DNA of 64,000 bases, taken from contig NZ_JAGQBW010000015.1 in the NCBI RefSeq assembly GCF_024345835.1, positions 1 to 64,000 of the forward strand, in the 5' to 3' direction. A program made the translations under genes and the position numbers. Below are positions 1-8,982 of the stretch, piece by piece. Under the pieces are notes generated by a model. The model was not told the origin of the DNA. It was given only the letters and a program-made list of their open reading frames with translations, and made no database searches. This DNA is from Synechococcus sp. HJ21-Hayes (GTDB lineage: Bacteria > Cyanobacteriota > Cyanobacteriia > PCC-6307 > Cyanobiaceae). Positions within the stretch are counted from its first letter, which is position 1. Every line of letters begins with the position of its first letter.

Positions 1-628
1 CCTCCTCCTCCGGCAGATCCACCGCCTCCGCCAGTTCCGTGATTGTGGGGGTGCGGCCCAGATCCTGGCTCAGTTCCCGCTGGCCTTTTTTGAGCTTGTT
101 CAGCGTTTCGGTGATGTGGATCGGCAGCCGGATCGTGCGGCTCTTCTCGGCGATCGCCCGGGTGATCCCCTGGCGAATCCACCAGTAGGCATAGGTGGAG
201 AACTTGTAACCCCGGGTGGGGTCGAACTTCTCCACGCCCCGCACCAGGCCGATGGTGCCCTCCTGGATCAGATCCAGCAGCTCCATGTTCCGCTTGGTGT
301 ACTTCTTCGCCACGCTCACCACCAGCCGCAGGTTCGCTGCCACCATCCGCTCCTTGGCGCGACGCCCGGCATTGACCCGCTTTTTCAGCAGGGGCAGGGT
401 GAGTCCGGCGGCCTGGGCCAGCTCGGCTTCCGTGGGGTCCTGATCACCGGCCCGCAGCCTGAGTTCCTCTCGGATCTCCTCGATCGCCATCAGCTCCTGC
501 ACCTGGCGGCCCAAGGTGATCTCCTGCTCGTGGGAGAGCAGCGGCACGCGGCCGATATCCCGCAGATAGGAGCGCACCAGATCAGTGCCGGCAGCGGCCT
601 GGCTCGTGATGACGGGCAGGGATGGCAT
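1..628 (-). CDS. RNA polymerase sigma factor, group 2 sigma-70 type (3' part outside window)
   Basis: The first 209 residues of a sigma-70 family factor, which directs core RNA polymerase to promoters. The ATG is at 628. Region 1.2 ([16 protein letters not shown]) starts only about 15 residues from the N-terminus, so the long acidic region 1.1 of a primary RpoD is absent; this fits a cyanobacterial group 2 (non-essential, stress or circadian) sigma factor. Core-binding and -10 recognition regions 2.1-2.4 are clear ([49 protein letters not shown]), followed by the start of region 3 ([16 protein letters not shown]). The gene runs off the window at base 1, so region 4 is not seen. It is divergent from the pseudouridine synthase gene, and a 9-bp palindrome sits 12 bases upstream of its ATG. 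Which group 2 member it is cannot be decided here. Confidence 0.95.
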   Translation of the reverse strand, partial: MPSLPVITSQAAAGTDLVRSYLRDIGRVPLLSHEQEITLGRQVQELMAIEEIREELRLRAGDQDPTEAELAQAAGLTLPLLKKRVNAGRRAKERMVAANLRLVVSVAKKYTKRNMELLDLIQEGTIGLVRGVEKFDPTRGYKFSTYAYWWIRQGITRAIAEKSRTIRLPIHITETLNKLKKGQRELSQDLGRTPTITELAEAVDLPEEE

Positions 629-640
629 GGCGTCGCGGAG

Positions 641-664
641 TTACGAAACCCAAATGTTTCGTAA
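641..664. promoter_or_regulatory. Perfect 9-bp inverted repeat upstream of the sigma factor gene
   Basis: TTACGAAAC (641-649), 6-base spacer, GTTTCGTAA (656-664). The arms pair perfectly and are AT-rich compared with the surroundings. The element ends 12 bases before the ATG of the minus-strand sigma factor gene (628), where an operator or a hairpin blocking the ribosome binding site would act. The type of regulator is unknown. Confidence 0.5.
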
Positions 665-747
665 AACTATCACCCTTTTTGGGCTGCCCTGGCGGGGAAA
701 CCGGCTTCGGCAGAATTGGCAAACGGCCAACAGGCATACCCACCACC

Positions 748-1473
748 ATGGCCACCGAACGGCTGCAAAAAGTCCTGGCCGCGGCAGGCCTCTGCTCCCG
801 GCGCCGCGCCGAAGATCTGCTGCGCGCCGGCCGGATTCAGGTGAATGGAGCACCGGCGGGCCTTGGGGATCGGGCCGATCCAGATCGCGATCGCATCTGC
901 CTCGATGGCCACCCCATCGCCGCCGCCGCCGTCCCCGTGGTGGTGCTGCTCAACAAGCCCACCGGGGTGGTCTGCAGCTGCCACGATCCGGAGGGTCGCC
1001 CCACGGTGCTCGACTTACTGCCCACGGACCTCGCCCGTAGCCAGGGGGTGCACCCTGTGGGGCGCCTGGATTTTGAAAGCCGTGGTGCCCTGCTGCTCAC
1101 CAACGACGGCAGCCTGACCCTGCGCCTCACCCATCCCCGCTACCAACACAGCAAGACCTACCGGGTCTGGGTGGAGGGCGATCCAAGCCAGTCCAGCCTC
1201 GATCGCTGGAGTCGGGGCGTGCCCCTAGAGGGGCAACCGAGCCAGCCGGTGCAGGTGCGGCGCCTCGGGCGCGAGCGGGGCCAGACCCTGCTGGAATTGG
1301 TGATGAGCGAGGGCAGAAATCGCCAGATCCGGCGCACGGCTGAACTCCTGGGGCACCGGGTGCGCGACCTCCAGCGCATCGGCATCGGCCCCCTGGAGCT
1401 GGGCGAGCTGCCGGAAGGGCGCTGGCGGCGGGTTGATCCTCGAGAATGGGGTTACAAGGAACCCAGGGGTTGA
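748..1473 (+). CDS. rRNA pseudouridine synthase, RsuA/RluB/RluE/RluF family
   Basis: Isomerises specific uridines of 16S or 23S rRNA to pseudouridine in the cytoplasm. 241 residues from the ATG at 748. The first ~60 residues form an S4 RNA-binding domain (ERLQKVLAAAGLCSRRRAEDL...GRIQVNG). The catalytic domain carries the family signature around GRLDFESRGALLLTNDG, with the catalytic Asp in GRLD, and later GRNRQIRRTAELLGH. Longer upstream reading is possible, but the S4 domain begins immediately after this ATG, which supports the start chosen. The stop overlaps the start of the next gene (TGATG at 1471-1475), suggesting coupled translation. The exact target uridine cannot be read from the sequence. 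Confidence 0.92.
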   Translation: MATERLQKVLAAAGLCSRRRAEDLLRAGRIQVNGAPAGLGDRADPDRDRICLDGHPIAAAAVPVVVLLNKPTGVVCSCHDPEGRPTVLDLLPTDLARSQGVHPVGRLDFESRGALLLTNDGSLTLRLTHPRYQHSKTYRVWVEGDPSQSSLDRWSRGVPLEGQPSQPVQVRRLGRERGQTLLELVMSEGRNRQIRRTAELLGHRVRDLQRIGIGPLELGELPEGRWRRVDPREWGYKEPRG

Positions 1474-2408
1474 TGCCACGGCTCGCCACCAAGCTCCCCC
1501 TCTCCAATCGCCTGGGGCGCTGGCTGCAGCGGGGTAAACAAGCGATGCCCCCTGCGGCCAACGGCGCACCCGCAGCGGAGGATCCCCTACTGCAGGTGGG
1601 ACGTCTGATCAGGCAGGAGCGCGACGCCCGGGGCCTGAACCTGCGCCAGCTGGCCCTCGAGACCCGAATCAGCACCCCCGTGCTCGAAGCCCTCGAGCGG
1701 GGTTGGCGTGATCGGCTGCCAGAGGGGGCCTACCTACGCACGATGCTGCCCCTGATCGAGCAGCGCCTGGAGCTGCCGAAGGGCAGCCTGGATGTAGCCC
1801 TACCTCCCCAACAAGCGAACGGTGGACCAAACGGGAGCTGCAGGGTCGGTCTGCTGCAACGCTTCACGCCGGGATCAATCGACGTATTCAGCACCTGGCA
1901 GGGCACCGTGCTCTACGGCGGCCTGACCCTGGCGCTGATCTACGGGGTGAACCTGCAACAGCAACAGCTGGCCGCGGCCAATCTGCTCAGCCTGCGGCCG
2001 ATCCCGCCGCTCCCTCCTACGGAACAGGTCAAACCCGCCGCGCCCGGCACCAGCCTGCTGGGGGCCTACCCGGAACTGCGCCCGCTACAGCAGGTCAGTC
2101 GGGGCCTGGCCGTGCAACAACTGCAACGGGGCCGAACCCAGGCCTCCAGCAGCAGCGGCATCCTCAGCCTGAACCTCAGCCAGCCCAGCCGCCTGCAACT
2201 CAGCAGCGAGGGCGGCCAACGTACCAACCTGCAGGGGGCCAGCGGCGAGCTCGTGCTTCAACTCCAGGCGCCGCTCAGCCTGCAACTCGAGCCAGCCCCC
2301 AAGGCCGGTGAGGTGACCTGGAACGGCGTTCCCTTGCAGCCTTTGGCCCAGCAACCGGGGCAGTTCAGGCTGCCGCAGCCGCGGCAGCCGGCTGTTCAGC
2401 GGCCGTAG
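1473..2408 (+). CDS. RodZ-like membrane-anchored helix-turn-helix protein
   Basis: 311 residues starting at the ATG that overlaps the preceding stop by one base. Residues ~35-100 form a Cro/C1-type HTH of the RodZ kind (VGRLIRQERDARGLNLRQLA...LEALERGWRDRLPEGAYLRTML). A single transmembrane segment follows (GTVLYGGLTLALIYGVNL, about residue 145). The C-terminal part is rich in Gln, Leu and Pro and ends in a small beta-rich region like the periplasmic DUF4115 domain. In other bacteria RodZ links MreB to the cell-wall elongation machinery; that role here is inferred from architecture only. The 3' end overlaps convergent malQ by 13 bases. Confidence 0.75.
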   Translation: MPRLATKLPLSNRLGRWLQRGKQAMPPAANGAPAAEDPLLQVGRLIRQERDARGLNLRQLALETRISTPVLEALERGWRDRLPEGAYLRTMLPLIEQRLELPKGSLDVALPPQQANGGPNGSCRVGLLQRFTPGSIDVFSTWQGTVLYGGLTLALIYGVNLQQQQLAAANLLSLRPIPPLPPTEQVKPAAPGTSLLGAYPELRPLQQVSRGLAVQQLQRGRTQASSSSGILSLNLSQPSRLQLSSEGGQRTNLQGASGELVLQLQAPLSLQLEPAPKAGEVTWNGVPLQPLAQQPGQFRLPQPRQPAVQRP

Positions 2409-3895
2409 CGCCTGGCCATCTCCCCAAGGCCCTGCAGGGCCCCATCCAGCGAGGCGATCGAACGATGCAGCCGCCACTGCCAGTTGCCGCTGGCGGTGCC
2501 AGGGGTGTTGAAGCGGGCCTCATCGCCCAGGTTGAGCAGATCCTGCAGGGGCACCACCGCCAGATCAGCCGACGACTGCAGGGCCAACTCCAGCAGCTGC
2601 CAGCCGGGGGAATGCACGGCCATGCCCAGCTGTTCTTCCACCCGGCGGCGCTCGTGGTCGCCGAGGGACTGCCACCAGCCAATGCAGGTGGCGTTGTCAT
2701 GGGTGCCGGTGTACACCACCCAGTTGCTGCCGCGATAGTTCTCCGGCAGGTAGGGGTTGTCCGTTGAGCCGTCGAAGGCGAATTGCAGGATCTTCATGCC
2801 CGGCAGGGCGTAGTGATCCCGCAGGGCTTCCACCCCAGCGGTGATCACGCCGAGATCTTCCGCAATCATGGGGAGGTGGCCGCCCGCCAGGCGGCGGTGC
2901 AGGCGCTCCAGCAGCGCCCGGCCCGGGGAGCGGTGCCAGACGCCATGCTCGGCTGTGGGGTCTGTGCCAGGCACCAACCAGGCCGCCTCCAGGGCGCGGA
3001 AGTGGTCGAGGCGCAGCAGGTCGTAGAGCTCGAGCTGGCGCTGGAGACGCCGCACCCACCAGCGGAAGCGGGTGACTCTGTGCAGGGCCCAGCGGTACAC
3101 GGGGGTGCCCCACAGCTGGCCGGTGGCGGCGAAATAGTCGGGCGGAACGCCGCTCTGGGTCACCAGAGAACCGGAGGCGCGCACGGAAAAGAGGCGGCGA
3201 TGGCTCCAGACATCGGCGCTGTCGTGGGCCACATAAAAGGGAAGATCCCCCACCAGCTGCACACCATGGCTGCGGGCCCGGTCCATCAGGCGCTGCCACT
3301 GCAGCTGAAGTTGCCACTGCACCAGGGCTTCCTGCAGCAGCCCATCGGCCTGATCGCGGTCGAGAGCCGCCAGGGCACGGCGGCTGCGGCGCACCAGCGG
3401 GGCCGGCCATTGCCACCAGGGGGTCTGGCCATGCAGACGGCGCAACACCATGAAGCGGCAGTGATCCAACAGCCAGTCCTGCTGGCCGCGCCAGTGCTCG
3501 AAGGCCTCGTGCCACGCGGTGCCACGGGAGGGCCAGCGCTGCAACAGAAGCGCACCCAGCACCTCGGCCCGACGGTTGGCCAGGTTGAGATCCAGGCGAT
3601 CGCTGACTCCATCGCGGGGCAGAGCGTCCAGATCGCCCGCTTCGAGCAGGCCATCAGCCACCAGCCGCTCACTATCCAAGAACCAGGGGTTCAGGGCGAA
3701 CCCACTGGGGGAGCTGTAGGGCGAGCCCGTGCCATCCGGCGGCGCCAGGGGCAGCAGCTGCCACACGTGGATGCCCTGCCGCGCCAGGGCATCAATCCAC
3801 TCCTCGGCGGCAGCGCCAAAACTGCCGGAACCGGGCGTGCCCGGCAGGGCGGTGGGATGCAGGAGAACGCCGCAGCGGCGGGCAGGGCTGGTCAA
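2396..3895 (-). CDS. malQ: 4-alpha-glucanotransferase (amylomaltase, GH77)
   Basis: Transfers alpha-1,4-glucan segments between oligosaccharides (disproportionating enzyme) in glycogen or maltodextrin metabolism. 499 residues, the normal length for the plant/cyanobacterial DPE1 type. Family motifs: GVLLHPTALPGTPGSGSFG at the N-terminus, LVGDLPFYVAHDSADVWSH, the region LRLDHFRALEAAWLVPG (catalytic Asp in RLDHFR), MIAEDLGVIT (acid/base Glu) and YTGTHDNATCIGWW. Start taken as TTG at 3895, which overlaps the TGA of the upstream bciB-like gene (TTGA) and places translation just before the conserved ARRCGVLLHPTALPG. A longer N-terminus would read through bciB coding sequence. Confidence 0.95.
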   Translation of the reverse strand: MTSPARRCGVLLHPTALPGTPGSGSFGAAAEEWIDALARQGIHVWQLLPLAPPDGTGSPYSSPSGFALNPWFLDSERLVADGLLEAGDLDALPRDGVSDRLDLNLANRRAEVLGALLLQRWPSRGTAWHEAFEHWRGQQDWLLDHCRFMVLRRLHGQTPWWQWPAPLVRRSRRALAALDRDQADGLLQEALVQWQLQLQWQRLMDRARSHGVQLVGDLPFYVAHDSADVWSHRRLFSVRASGSLVTQSGVPPDYFAATGQLWGTPVYRWALHRVTRFRWWVRRLQRQLELYDLLRLDHFRALEAAWLVPGTDPTAEHGVWHRSPGRALLERLHRRLAGGHLPMIAEDLGVITAGVEALRDHYALPGMKILQFAFDGSTDNPYLPENYRGSNWVVYTGTHDNATCIGWWQSLGDHERRRVEEQLGMAVHSPGWQLLELALQSSADLAVVPLQDLLNLGDEARFNTPGTASGNWQWRLHRSIASLDGALQGLGEMARRYGR

Positions 3896-5124
3896 ATTTT
3901 GGGCAACCGATAGCGGCTGATAATTTTCTTGGCAAAGGCAGGGATCTGGGCTTCGGCCTTGGCCGGATGGTTGCGGCGCAGCCACAGGGCGTTGCGGGTG
4001 AAGTGGGAGTCGATCGAGAAGCGGCCGTACTCGAGCCCCTTGGGGCCGAAGCGCTGCACGAACACACCAATCAACTCAGCCAGCCACATGGGCAGCTTGA
4101 GCGCTTTGTCGTAGGCCTCAATGCCCTGCTGCACGGCAGCCTTACGATCGCCACGACTCATCACCGGGGCCACATCGAGCTCCGCCTCCACCAGATCCAG
4201 CAGCTCCTGGCCCCTGGGGTTCCGCACAGTGATCCATTGGCGCCCGAAAGTGGCCCCCATGTAGCCCACCACCAGATCGGCTCCGGCGTTGGTGTAGTCG
4301 AAGCAACTGAGGCAGCTGGACGCAAACACGTCCTTGAGCCTGGGGGTGTCGAGCCCGAAGAAGGGCACTGTTTCCTCGCGGCCGTCGCTGTGGCGGAAGT
4401 GGATGCGGAAATCCTGCATGAACTCGTAGTGCACCACCGTGTCCGGGGAGCTCACGGTGCTCTCGAGAAAGGTCTGCAGTCCGTCGCGGCTCACGTTGTC
4501 CACGCAGGGGAGCCCCAGCACATAGAGCTGCTCAAGGGGCAGGGTGGACTGCACGGCCCGCAGGGCCTGGATCTGACAGCCCACGCCGATGGCCAGCAGG
4601 CGCTTGATGCCACTGCCGGGCAACTGCTCCAGCACCTCCAGATTCGGCGAGAGCGTGGGCTTGTTCACCCGTGCCGCCAGCACCTGCTCCGGCGTGCGGG
4701 CCAGTACGGGCACCGGCGTGAAGCGGTCATGCTCGCTCTGCCCAACGCACAGCACCGCGTCCACCAAGCCCGTTTCCAGGGCCCGCACGCCAAGGCGGCT
4801 CACGATGCCTGTCCACTGGGCCCCCTCGATGGGCTGAGCCAGGCGTGCGCTGAACATGCGCTGCTGCACGCCGAAATAGAGCTCGTCCTCGTTGTCGAGG
4901 TTGCGGCTGCGGCCATGGGCCGCCGTTTCCATCGCCTCGAAACGCTGGTGAAGGAAGGCGCATGCATCCTTCACATAAGCCACCCAGCGGCTATCGCACA
5001 AGCCGCACTGGCTGCACAGATCCTTGGCGGGGTAGGTGCTGCCCTTGGCCAGAGGCTGGGCGCGCTCGTGGGGAGCGAGCTGGGGAGAGGGGGCGGAAGT
5101 CAACGGGGTGGGCCTGCAGGCCAA
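3892..5124 (-). CDS. bciB: Ferredoxin-dependent 3,8-divinyl (proto)chlorophyllide a 8-vinyl reductase (F420 hydrogenase beta-like family)
   Basis: 410 residues of the coenzyme F420 hydrogenase/dehydrogenase beta-subunit family, which in cyanobacteria includes BciB (Slr1923 type) and in plants 7-hydroxymethyl chlorophyll a reductase. The N-terminal cluster motif CSQCGLCDSRWVAYVKDAC and a second CLSCFDYTN cysteine set indicate 4Fe-4S clusters. The family also binds FAD. BciB reduces the 8-vinyl group to ethyl in chlorophyll a synthesis; the genome may hold a paralogue, so assignment to this rather than HCAR activity is by family and organism. It lies directly upstream of malQ with a 4-base overlap. 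Divergent from the LCP protein gene. Confidence 0.82.
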   Translation of the reverse strand: MACRPTPLTSAPSPQLAPHERAQPLAKGSTYPAKDLCSQCGLCDSRWVAYVKDACAFLHQRFEAMETAAHGRSRNLDNEDELYFGVQQRMFSARLAQPIEGAQWTGIVSRLGVRALETGLVDAVLCVGQSEHDRFTPVPVLARTPEQVLAARVNKPTLSPNLEVLEQLPGSGIKRLLAIGVGCQIQALRAVQSTLPLEQLYVLGLPCVDNVSRDGLQTFLESTVSSPDTVVHYEFMQDFRIHFRHSDGREETVPFFGLDTPRLKDVFASSCLSCFDYTNAGADLVVGYMGATFGRQWITVRNPRGQELLDLVEAELDVAPVMSRGDRKAAVQQGIEAYDKALKLPMWLAELIGVFVQRFGPKGLEYGRFSIDSHFTRNALWLRRNHPAKAEAQIPAFAKKIISRYRLPKI

Positions 5125-5216
5125 TCCGGATGCATCAACCTATCGGCCTCGACGGCCTACCCAGGGCAAAATGCAAACAGCTGCGTCAAAGTGGGTCGAT
5201 TTTCCACTGGCGCGCC

Positions 5217-6164
5217 ATGGTCCCCAAAGGGGCAAGGCCCAAGACCCCACGTGGCTCCCGTCGGCGCCTCGCCCTGCGCCTGCTGGCTGCCGGCCTCGGG
5301 GTAGCCGCCGGCATGGGAACCGTGAACCTCCTGTGGCCCGAAGCGGATCGGGCCGCCAAGCCAGAGGACATTCCCACTGCCAAGGCCCTGGCGGAAGTGC
5401 CAAGCCAGGCCATCACCGTGCTGCTGATCGGCTCCGATGGCGATCGCCCTGGCACGGTGCGCAACGACGCGGCACCACTGGGCCAGGCCAACAGCGATGC
5501 CCTGCTGCTGGTAAGGGTGAACCCGCAGGGGCCTGTGCAGGTGCTGACCCTCCCCATCGAGACCGCCGTGCAGCTGCCAGGTGATCAGAAGCCTGTGGCC
5601 CTGGGCAGCCTCTACCGCCGCGGCGGCCCGGCCTTGGTGGCGGGCGCGGTGGCCGCGCTGGTGGGCTTGCCACAGGGCCAACCCCAGCGCTACCTGGTGC
5701 TGCCCCGCGGTGCCCTGCGCACCCTGGTGGACGACCTGGGCCGGGTGGAAATCGCCCCCGACCGCACCATGAACTACACCGACAAGGCCCAGAAGCTCAC
5801 GATCAAGCTGGATGGCGGCTTGCAATGGCTGGGGGGGCAACAGCTGGAACAGCTGTTGCGCTTCCGTGATGAGGAGCGCGGGGAAGAGGGGCGGCGCGAG
5901 CGGCAACAGCTGGCCGTGGAGAGCCTGCTCAAGCAGATGGGCCACCCGCAACAGCTACAGCAGCTGCCCAACCTGATCAACAAGCTCCAGAACCAGGTGG
6001 ACACGAACCTCAGCCAGGGTGAGGTGCTGAGCCTGCTAGCGGCGGCCCTGCAGCAGAGCGAACCCGTGCGCTTCCGCAGCCTGCCCCTGAAGCCCCCTGT
6101 CAAGCCGGGAGATTCCCTGCGCCAACTCGCCCCTGAGGCCCGAGATCAGCCCTGGCCCAACTGA
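5217..6164 (+). CDS. LytR-CpsA-Psr (LCP) family protein
   Basis: 315 residues from the ATG at 5217. A basic N-terminus (KGARPKTPRGSRRR) followed by one hydrophobic segment (LALRLLAAGLGVAAGMGTVNLLW) indicates a single membrane anchor with an outside C-terminal domain. The LCP core is seen as ITVLLIGSDGDR, NSDALLLVRVNP, VQVLTLPIETAV, the DDLGRVEI segment and QLLRFRDEERGEEGRRERQQ. LCP enzymes attach glycopolymers to peptidoglycan in other bacteria; the cyanobacterial substrate is not established. Tail-to-tail with the next gene with a 19-base overlap. Confidence 0.85.
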   Translation: MVPKGARPKTPRGSRRRLALRLLAAGLGVAAGMGTVNLLWPEADRAAKPEDIPTAKALAEVPSQAITVLLIGSDGDRPGTVRNDAAPLGQANSDALLLVRVNPQGPVQVLTLPIETAVQLPGDQKPVALGSLYRRGGPALVAGAVAALVGLPQGQPQRYLVLPRGALRTLVDDLGRVEIAPDRTMNYTDKAQKLTIKLDGGLQWLGGQQLEQLLRFRDEERGEEGRRERQQLAVESLLKQMGHPQQLQQLPNLINKLQNQVDTNLSQGEVLSLLAAALQQSEPVRFRSLPLKPPVKPGDSLRQLAPEARDQPWPN

Positions 6165-6697
6165 AGCGCGCCTGGCTCCGCCAGGGCCTGCCAGCGCACC
6201 AGGCAGTGGTGGCGCAGGGCCGCTAGATCTGCCTGATCGGCCTCGCCATCCGCCAGGGGTAGCCAACCCAGCCAGGGCAATCCATCAGAGCGCCGCTCGC
6301 CAGGCTGCCACGCACCACCCCACTGCACCAGGCCCACCAACGGCACCCCGGCCATGGCCAGCAAGGCCCGGTAGGCAGCCGCAGGGCCGGAGCCGGCGGC
6401 CGCTCCCGACACCACCAGCAACGTGGGCTGGCGCCAGGCCCCGAGGGCATCGGCCCAACCACCGCCAGAGCCCAACCAGGCCCCGGGATCAAGCCCCAGG
6501 GGCTGCAACCAGGCCGCTGGGCCAGGCCGCTGGGCCAAGGCCGCCAGGGCGGTGGCGGGATCGGCCCGGGGATCCTGAAGGGGCGGCAGACACTCCAGCT
6601 GCAACAGCTGGGCCAGGGCCTGGTCAGCAGCAGCTAACACGCCTGCGGGGGCCACCAAAACAAGCCCGGGTCCTGGCCAGTGCTGGGAACTCTTCAT
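6146..6697 (-). CDS. Conserved hypothetical protein, unknown function
   Basis: 183 residues from ATG at 6697. Rich in Ala, Gly, Leu and Trp. Alternating hydrophobic strands (GLVLVAPAGVLAAAD, TLLVVSGAAAGSGPAAAYRALLAMAGVPLVGLVQWG) look like a Rossmann or P-loop-type alpha/beta fold reminiscent of dethiobiotin synthetase/CobQ relatives, but no Walker A motif (GxxxxGKS/T) is present, so no activity is assigned. Divergent from prs with 69 bases between starts; overlaps the LCP gene at the 3' end. Confidence 0.6.
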   Translation of the reverse strand: MKSSQHWPGPGLVLVAPAGVLAAADQALAQLLQLECLPPLQDPRADPATALAALAQRPGPAAWLQPLGLDPGAWLGSGGGWADALGAWRQPTLLVVSGAAAGSGPAAAYRALLAMAGVPLVGLVQWGGAWQPGERRSDGLPWLGWLPLADGEADQADLAALRHHCLVRWQALAEPGALQLGQG

Positions 6698-6732
6698 GGT
6701 GATTTGCAGCCTGGGAACCGAGTGGCTTCTAC

Positions 6733-6751
6733 GATCGGGTCTCAACCGATC
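6733..6751 (+). promoter_or_regulatory. Short inverted repeat in the prs leader
   Basis: GATCGG (6733-6738), 7-base spacer, CCGATC (6746-6751), 15 bases before the likely GTG start of prs and between two divergent genes. It could be an operator or a small leader hairpin; the arms are only six bases, so chance is possible. Confidence 0.25.
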
Positions 6752-6766
6752 ACGCCAGCGGCCGCC

Positions 6767-7762
6767 GTGACCAGTTTCCTGACCGCAGAACGGGTGGAAC
6801 AGGCGAGCCTGCCCCACGACACCCGCAGGCTGCGGCTGTTCAGCGGCACCGCCAACCAGGTTCTGGCCCGGGAAATCGGCGCCTACCTGGGCGTGCCCGA
6901 TGGCCCACGGGTGATCAAGCGCTTCGCCGACGGCGAGCTCTACATCCAGATTCAGGAATCGATCCGCGGCTGCGACGTATTCCTGATTCAGCCCACCTGC
7001 GCTCCGGTGAACGACCACCTGATGGAGCTGCTGATCATGGTGGACGCCTGTAAGCGGGCCTCGGCACGCCAGATCACCGCCGTGATCCCTTACTACGGCT
7101 ATGCCCGCGCCGACCGCAAGACCGCGGGGCGCGAGTCGATCACCGCCAAGCTGGTGGCCAACCTGCTGGCCAAGAGTGGCGTGGACCGGGTGCTGGCCAT
7201 GGACCTGCACTCCGCCCAGATTCAGGGCTATTTCGACATTCCCTGCGACCACATCTACGGCTCACCCGTGCTGGTGGATTACCTGGCAGGCCGCGACTTC
7301 GGCGACGTGGTGGTGGTGTCTCCCGATGTGGGCGGTGTGGCCCGGGCCCGCGCCTTCGCCAAGAAGATGAACGATGCCCCTCTAGCGATCATCGACAAGC
7401 GCCGCTCCGGTCACAACGTGGCCGAGAGCCTCACGGTGATCGGTGATGTGGCCGGCAAAACGGCGATCCTGATCGACGACATGATCGACACCGGCGGCAC
7501 CATCTGTGCCGGTGCCCGGCTGCTGCGTCAGCGCGGCGCCACCCGCGTGCTGGCCTGCGCCACCCATGCCGTGTTCTCACCTCCGGCGGTGGAGCGCCTC
7601 TCCGAACAGGGGCTGTTTGAGGAGGTAATCGTGACCAATTCGATCCCCCTCACCGACGATCGCCGCTTCCCCCAACTGCAGGTGTTGTCCGTGGCCAACA
7701 TGCTTGGCGAAGCCATCTGGCGCATCCACGAGGAGAGCTCCGTGAGCTCGATGTTCCGTTGA
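6767..7762 (+). CDS. prs: Ribose-phosphate diphosphokinase (PRPP synthetase)
   Basis: Makes 5-phosphoribosyl 1-diphosphate from ribose 5-phosphate and ATP for nucleotide, histidine, tryptophan and NAD synthesis. 331 residues from GTG at 6767, matching the usual picocyanobacterial N-terminus (TSFLTAERVEQASLPHDT). Motifs: FSGTANQVLAREIGAYLG, FADGELYIQIQESIRGCDVF, the flexible-loop sequence YARADRKTAGRESITAKLVANL, MDLHSAQIQGYFDIPCDH, and the PRPP-binding loop ILIDDMIDTGGTICAGA. The stop codon overlaps the TTG start of the downstream glycosidase gene (TTGA), so the two are probably co-translated. Confidence 0.97.
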   Translation: MTSFLTAERVEQASLPHDTRRLRLFSGTANQVLAREIGAYLGVPDGPRVIKRFADGELYIQIQESIRGCDVFLIQPTCAPVNDHLMELLIMVDACKRASARQITAVIPYYGYARADRKTAGRESITAKLVANLLAKSGVDRVLAMDLHSAQIQGYFDIPCDHIYGSPVLVDYLAGRDFGDVVVVSPDVGGVARARAFAKKMNDAPLAIIDKRRSGHNVAESLTVIGDVAGKTAILIDDMIDTGGTICAGARLLRQRGATRVLACATHAVFSPPAVERLSEQGLFEEVIVTNSIPLTDDRRFPQLQVLSVANMLGEAIWRIHEESSVSSMFR

Positions 7763-8982
7763 AGGGCTCCGCGCCTGAACCGGCCCAGACCCATCCCTTT
7801 CGCCTCTCCACGCGCCTGAAACGGGCCCTACCAGCCCTGCTCACGGCGCTCGTGACAACGGGGCTGCAGACCTTTGGCGCCCTAGAGGCTCGAGCCACTC
7901 AGCGGCGGGTGGGGGTTTGGCTCACCAACAGCCCCAGCCCCCTCTATTACGAGCCGGCGCGCATTGATCAGGCCGTGGCGGACTTGGCGGCTGCCGGCTT
8001 CAATACCCTCTATCCCAACGTGTGGAGCCGCGGCACCACGTTCCATCGCAGCCGCTGGGCACCAATGGAGCCGGCCCTAGCGAAGGCCAACCCGGGCTTC
8101 GATCCCATCTGCCGCATGACCCAGGCGGCCCATCGCCGGGGGCTCAAGGTGATCCCCTGGTTCGAGTACGGGCTGATGGAGCCCGCCGAGGCGGCCGTGG
8201 TACGCCAGAACCCCGAGTGGGTTCTGCAGAAACGCGACGGCAGCACCGACTTGATCATGCATGGCAAGGCCATGGTGTGGCTCAACCCGGCCCATCCCGG
8301 CGTACGCCAGCGCTTCATCGGCCTGATCGGCGAGATCGTGCAGCGCTGCAGCGTGGACGGCATCCAGCTCGACGACCACTTCGCCTGGCCCGTGGAACTG
8401 GGCTACGACCCTTACACCCGCGCCCTCTATCGCCAGGAGAAGGGCAGCGATCCCCCTAACAACCACACCGATCGCGCCTGGATGACCTGGCGGCGCCACC
8501 AGCTCAGTGGCCTGCTGCGGGAGCTGCGCAACACCCTCAAGCAAAAGGGCCAGAGCAGCCCCTATGTGAGCCTCTCACCCGGGCCCTTTCGCTTCGCCTA
8601 CAACCACTGGCTGCAGGACTGGGAGATCTGGGCCCTGGGCGGCTTGATCGAGGAGCTGGTGGTGCAGAACTACGCCTACTCCGTGCAGGGGTTCGCCAAG
8701 GATCTGCAACAGCCCGCCCTAGTGAAGGCCAGCAGCTGGGGCATCCCCGTGGAGATCGGCATCCTCTCGGGCTTCGGCGGACGCACCACCCCAATCCCCA
8801 CCCTGAATCAGAAGGTGCGCCTGGCGGCAGACCGCAACCACGGCGTCATCTACTTCTATTGGGAAGGGCTGTGGGGCCTGCATGCCGGCCCTGAAGGTGG
8901 CGAGGCCCGCAAGGCGGGGTTGCGCCAACTGCACAACAGCCTGTTCCCCGATCCCTTCCCCCGCTCCAGCAGCCAGCGCTAG
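7759..8982 (+). CDS. Glycoside hydrolase family 10-like (GHL10/DUF187) secreted protein
   Basis: 407 residues from a TTG overlapping the prs stop. The N-terminus has a basic stretch and hydrophobic core (STRLKRALPALLTALVTTGLQTF...RATQ) consistent with a signal peptide or anchor. The mature part is a TIM-barrel of the GHL10 family: GVWLTNSPSPLYYEPARI, AGFNTLYPNVWSRGTT, GLKVIPWFEYGLMEP, VDGIQLDDHFAWP and GVIYFYWEGLWG. Members are predicted to act on cell-wall or extracellular polysaccharides, but substrates are mostly unknown. Ends with a 4-base overlap against convergent pepN. Confidence 0.85.
   Translation: MKGSAPEPAQTHPFRLSTRLKRALPALLTALVTTGLQTFGALEARATQRRVGVWLTNSPSPLYYEPARIDQAVADLAAAGFNTLYPNVWSRGTTFHRSRWAPMEPALAKANPGFDPICRMTQAAHRRGLKVIPWFEYGLMEPAEAAVVRQNPEWVLQKRDGSTDLIMHGKAMVWLNPAHPGVRQRFIGLIGEIVQRCSVDGIQLDDHFAWPVELGYDPYTRALYRQEKGSDPPNNHTDRAWMTWRRHQLSGLLRELRNTLKQKGQSSPYVSLSPGPFRFAYNHWLQDWEIWALGGLIEELVVQNYAYSVQGFAKDLQQPALVKASSWGIPVEIGILSGFGGRTTPIPTLNQKVRLAADRNHGVIYFYWEGLWGLHAGPEGGEARKAGLRQLHNSLFPDPFPRSSSQR

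Noticed and set aside
6146-6697. Dethiobiotin synthetase or CobQ-like ATPase
   Set aside because: The strand pattern is suggestive but no Walker A motif exists.
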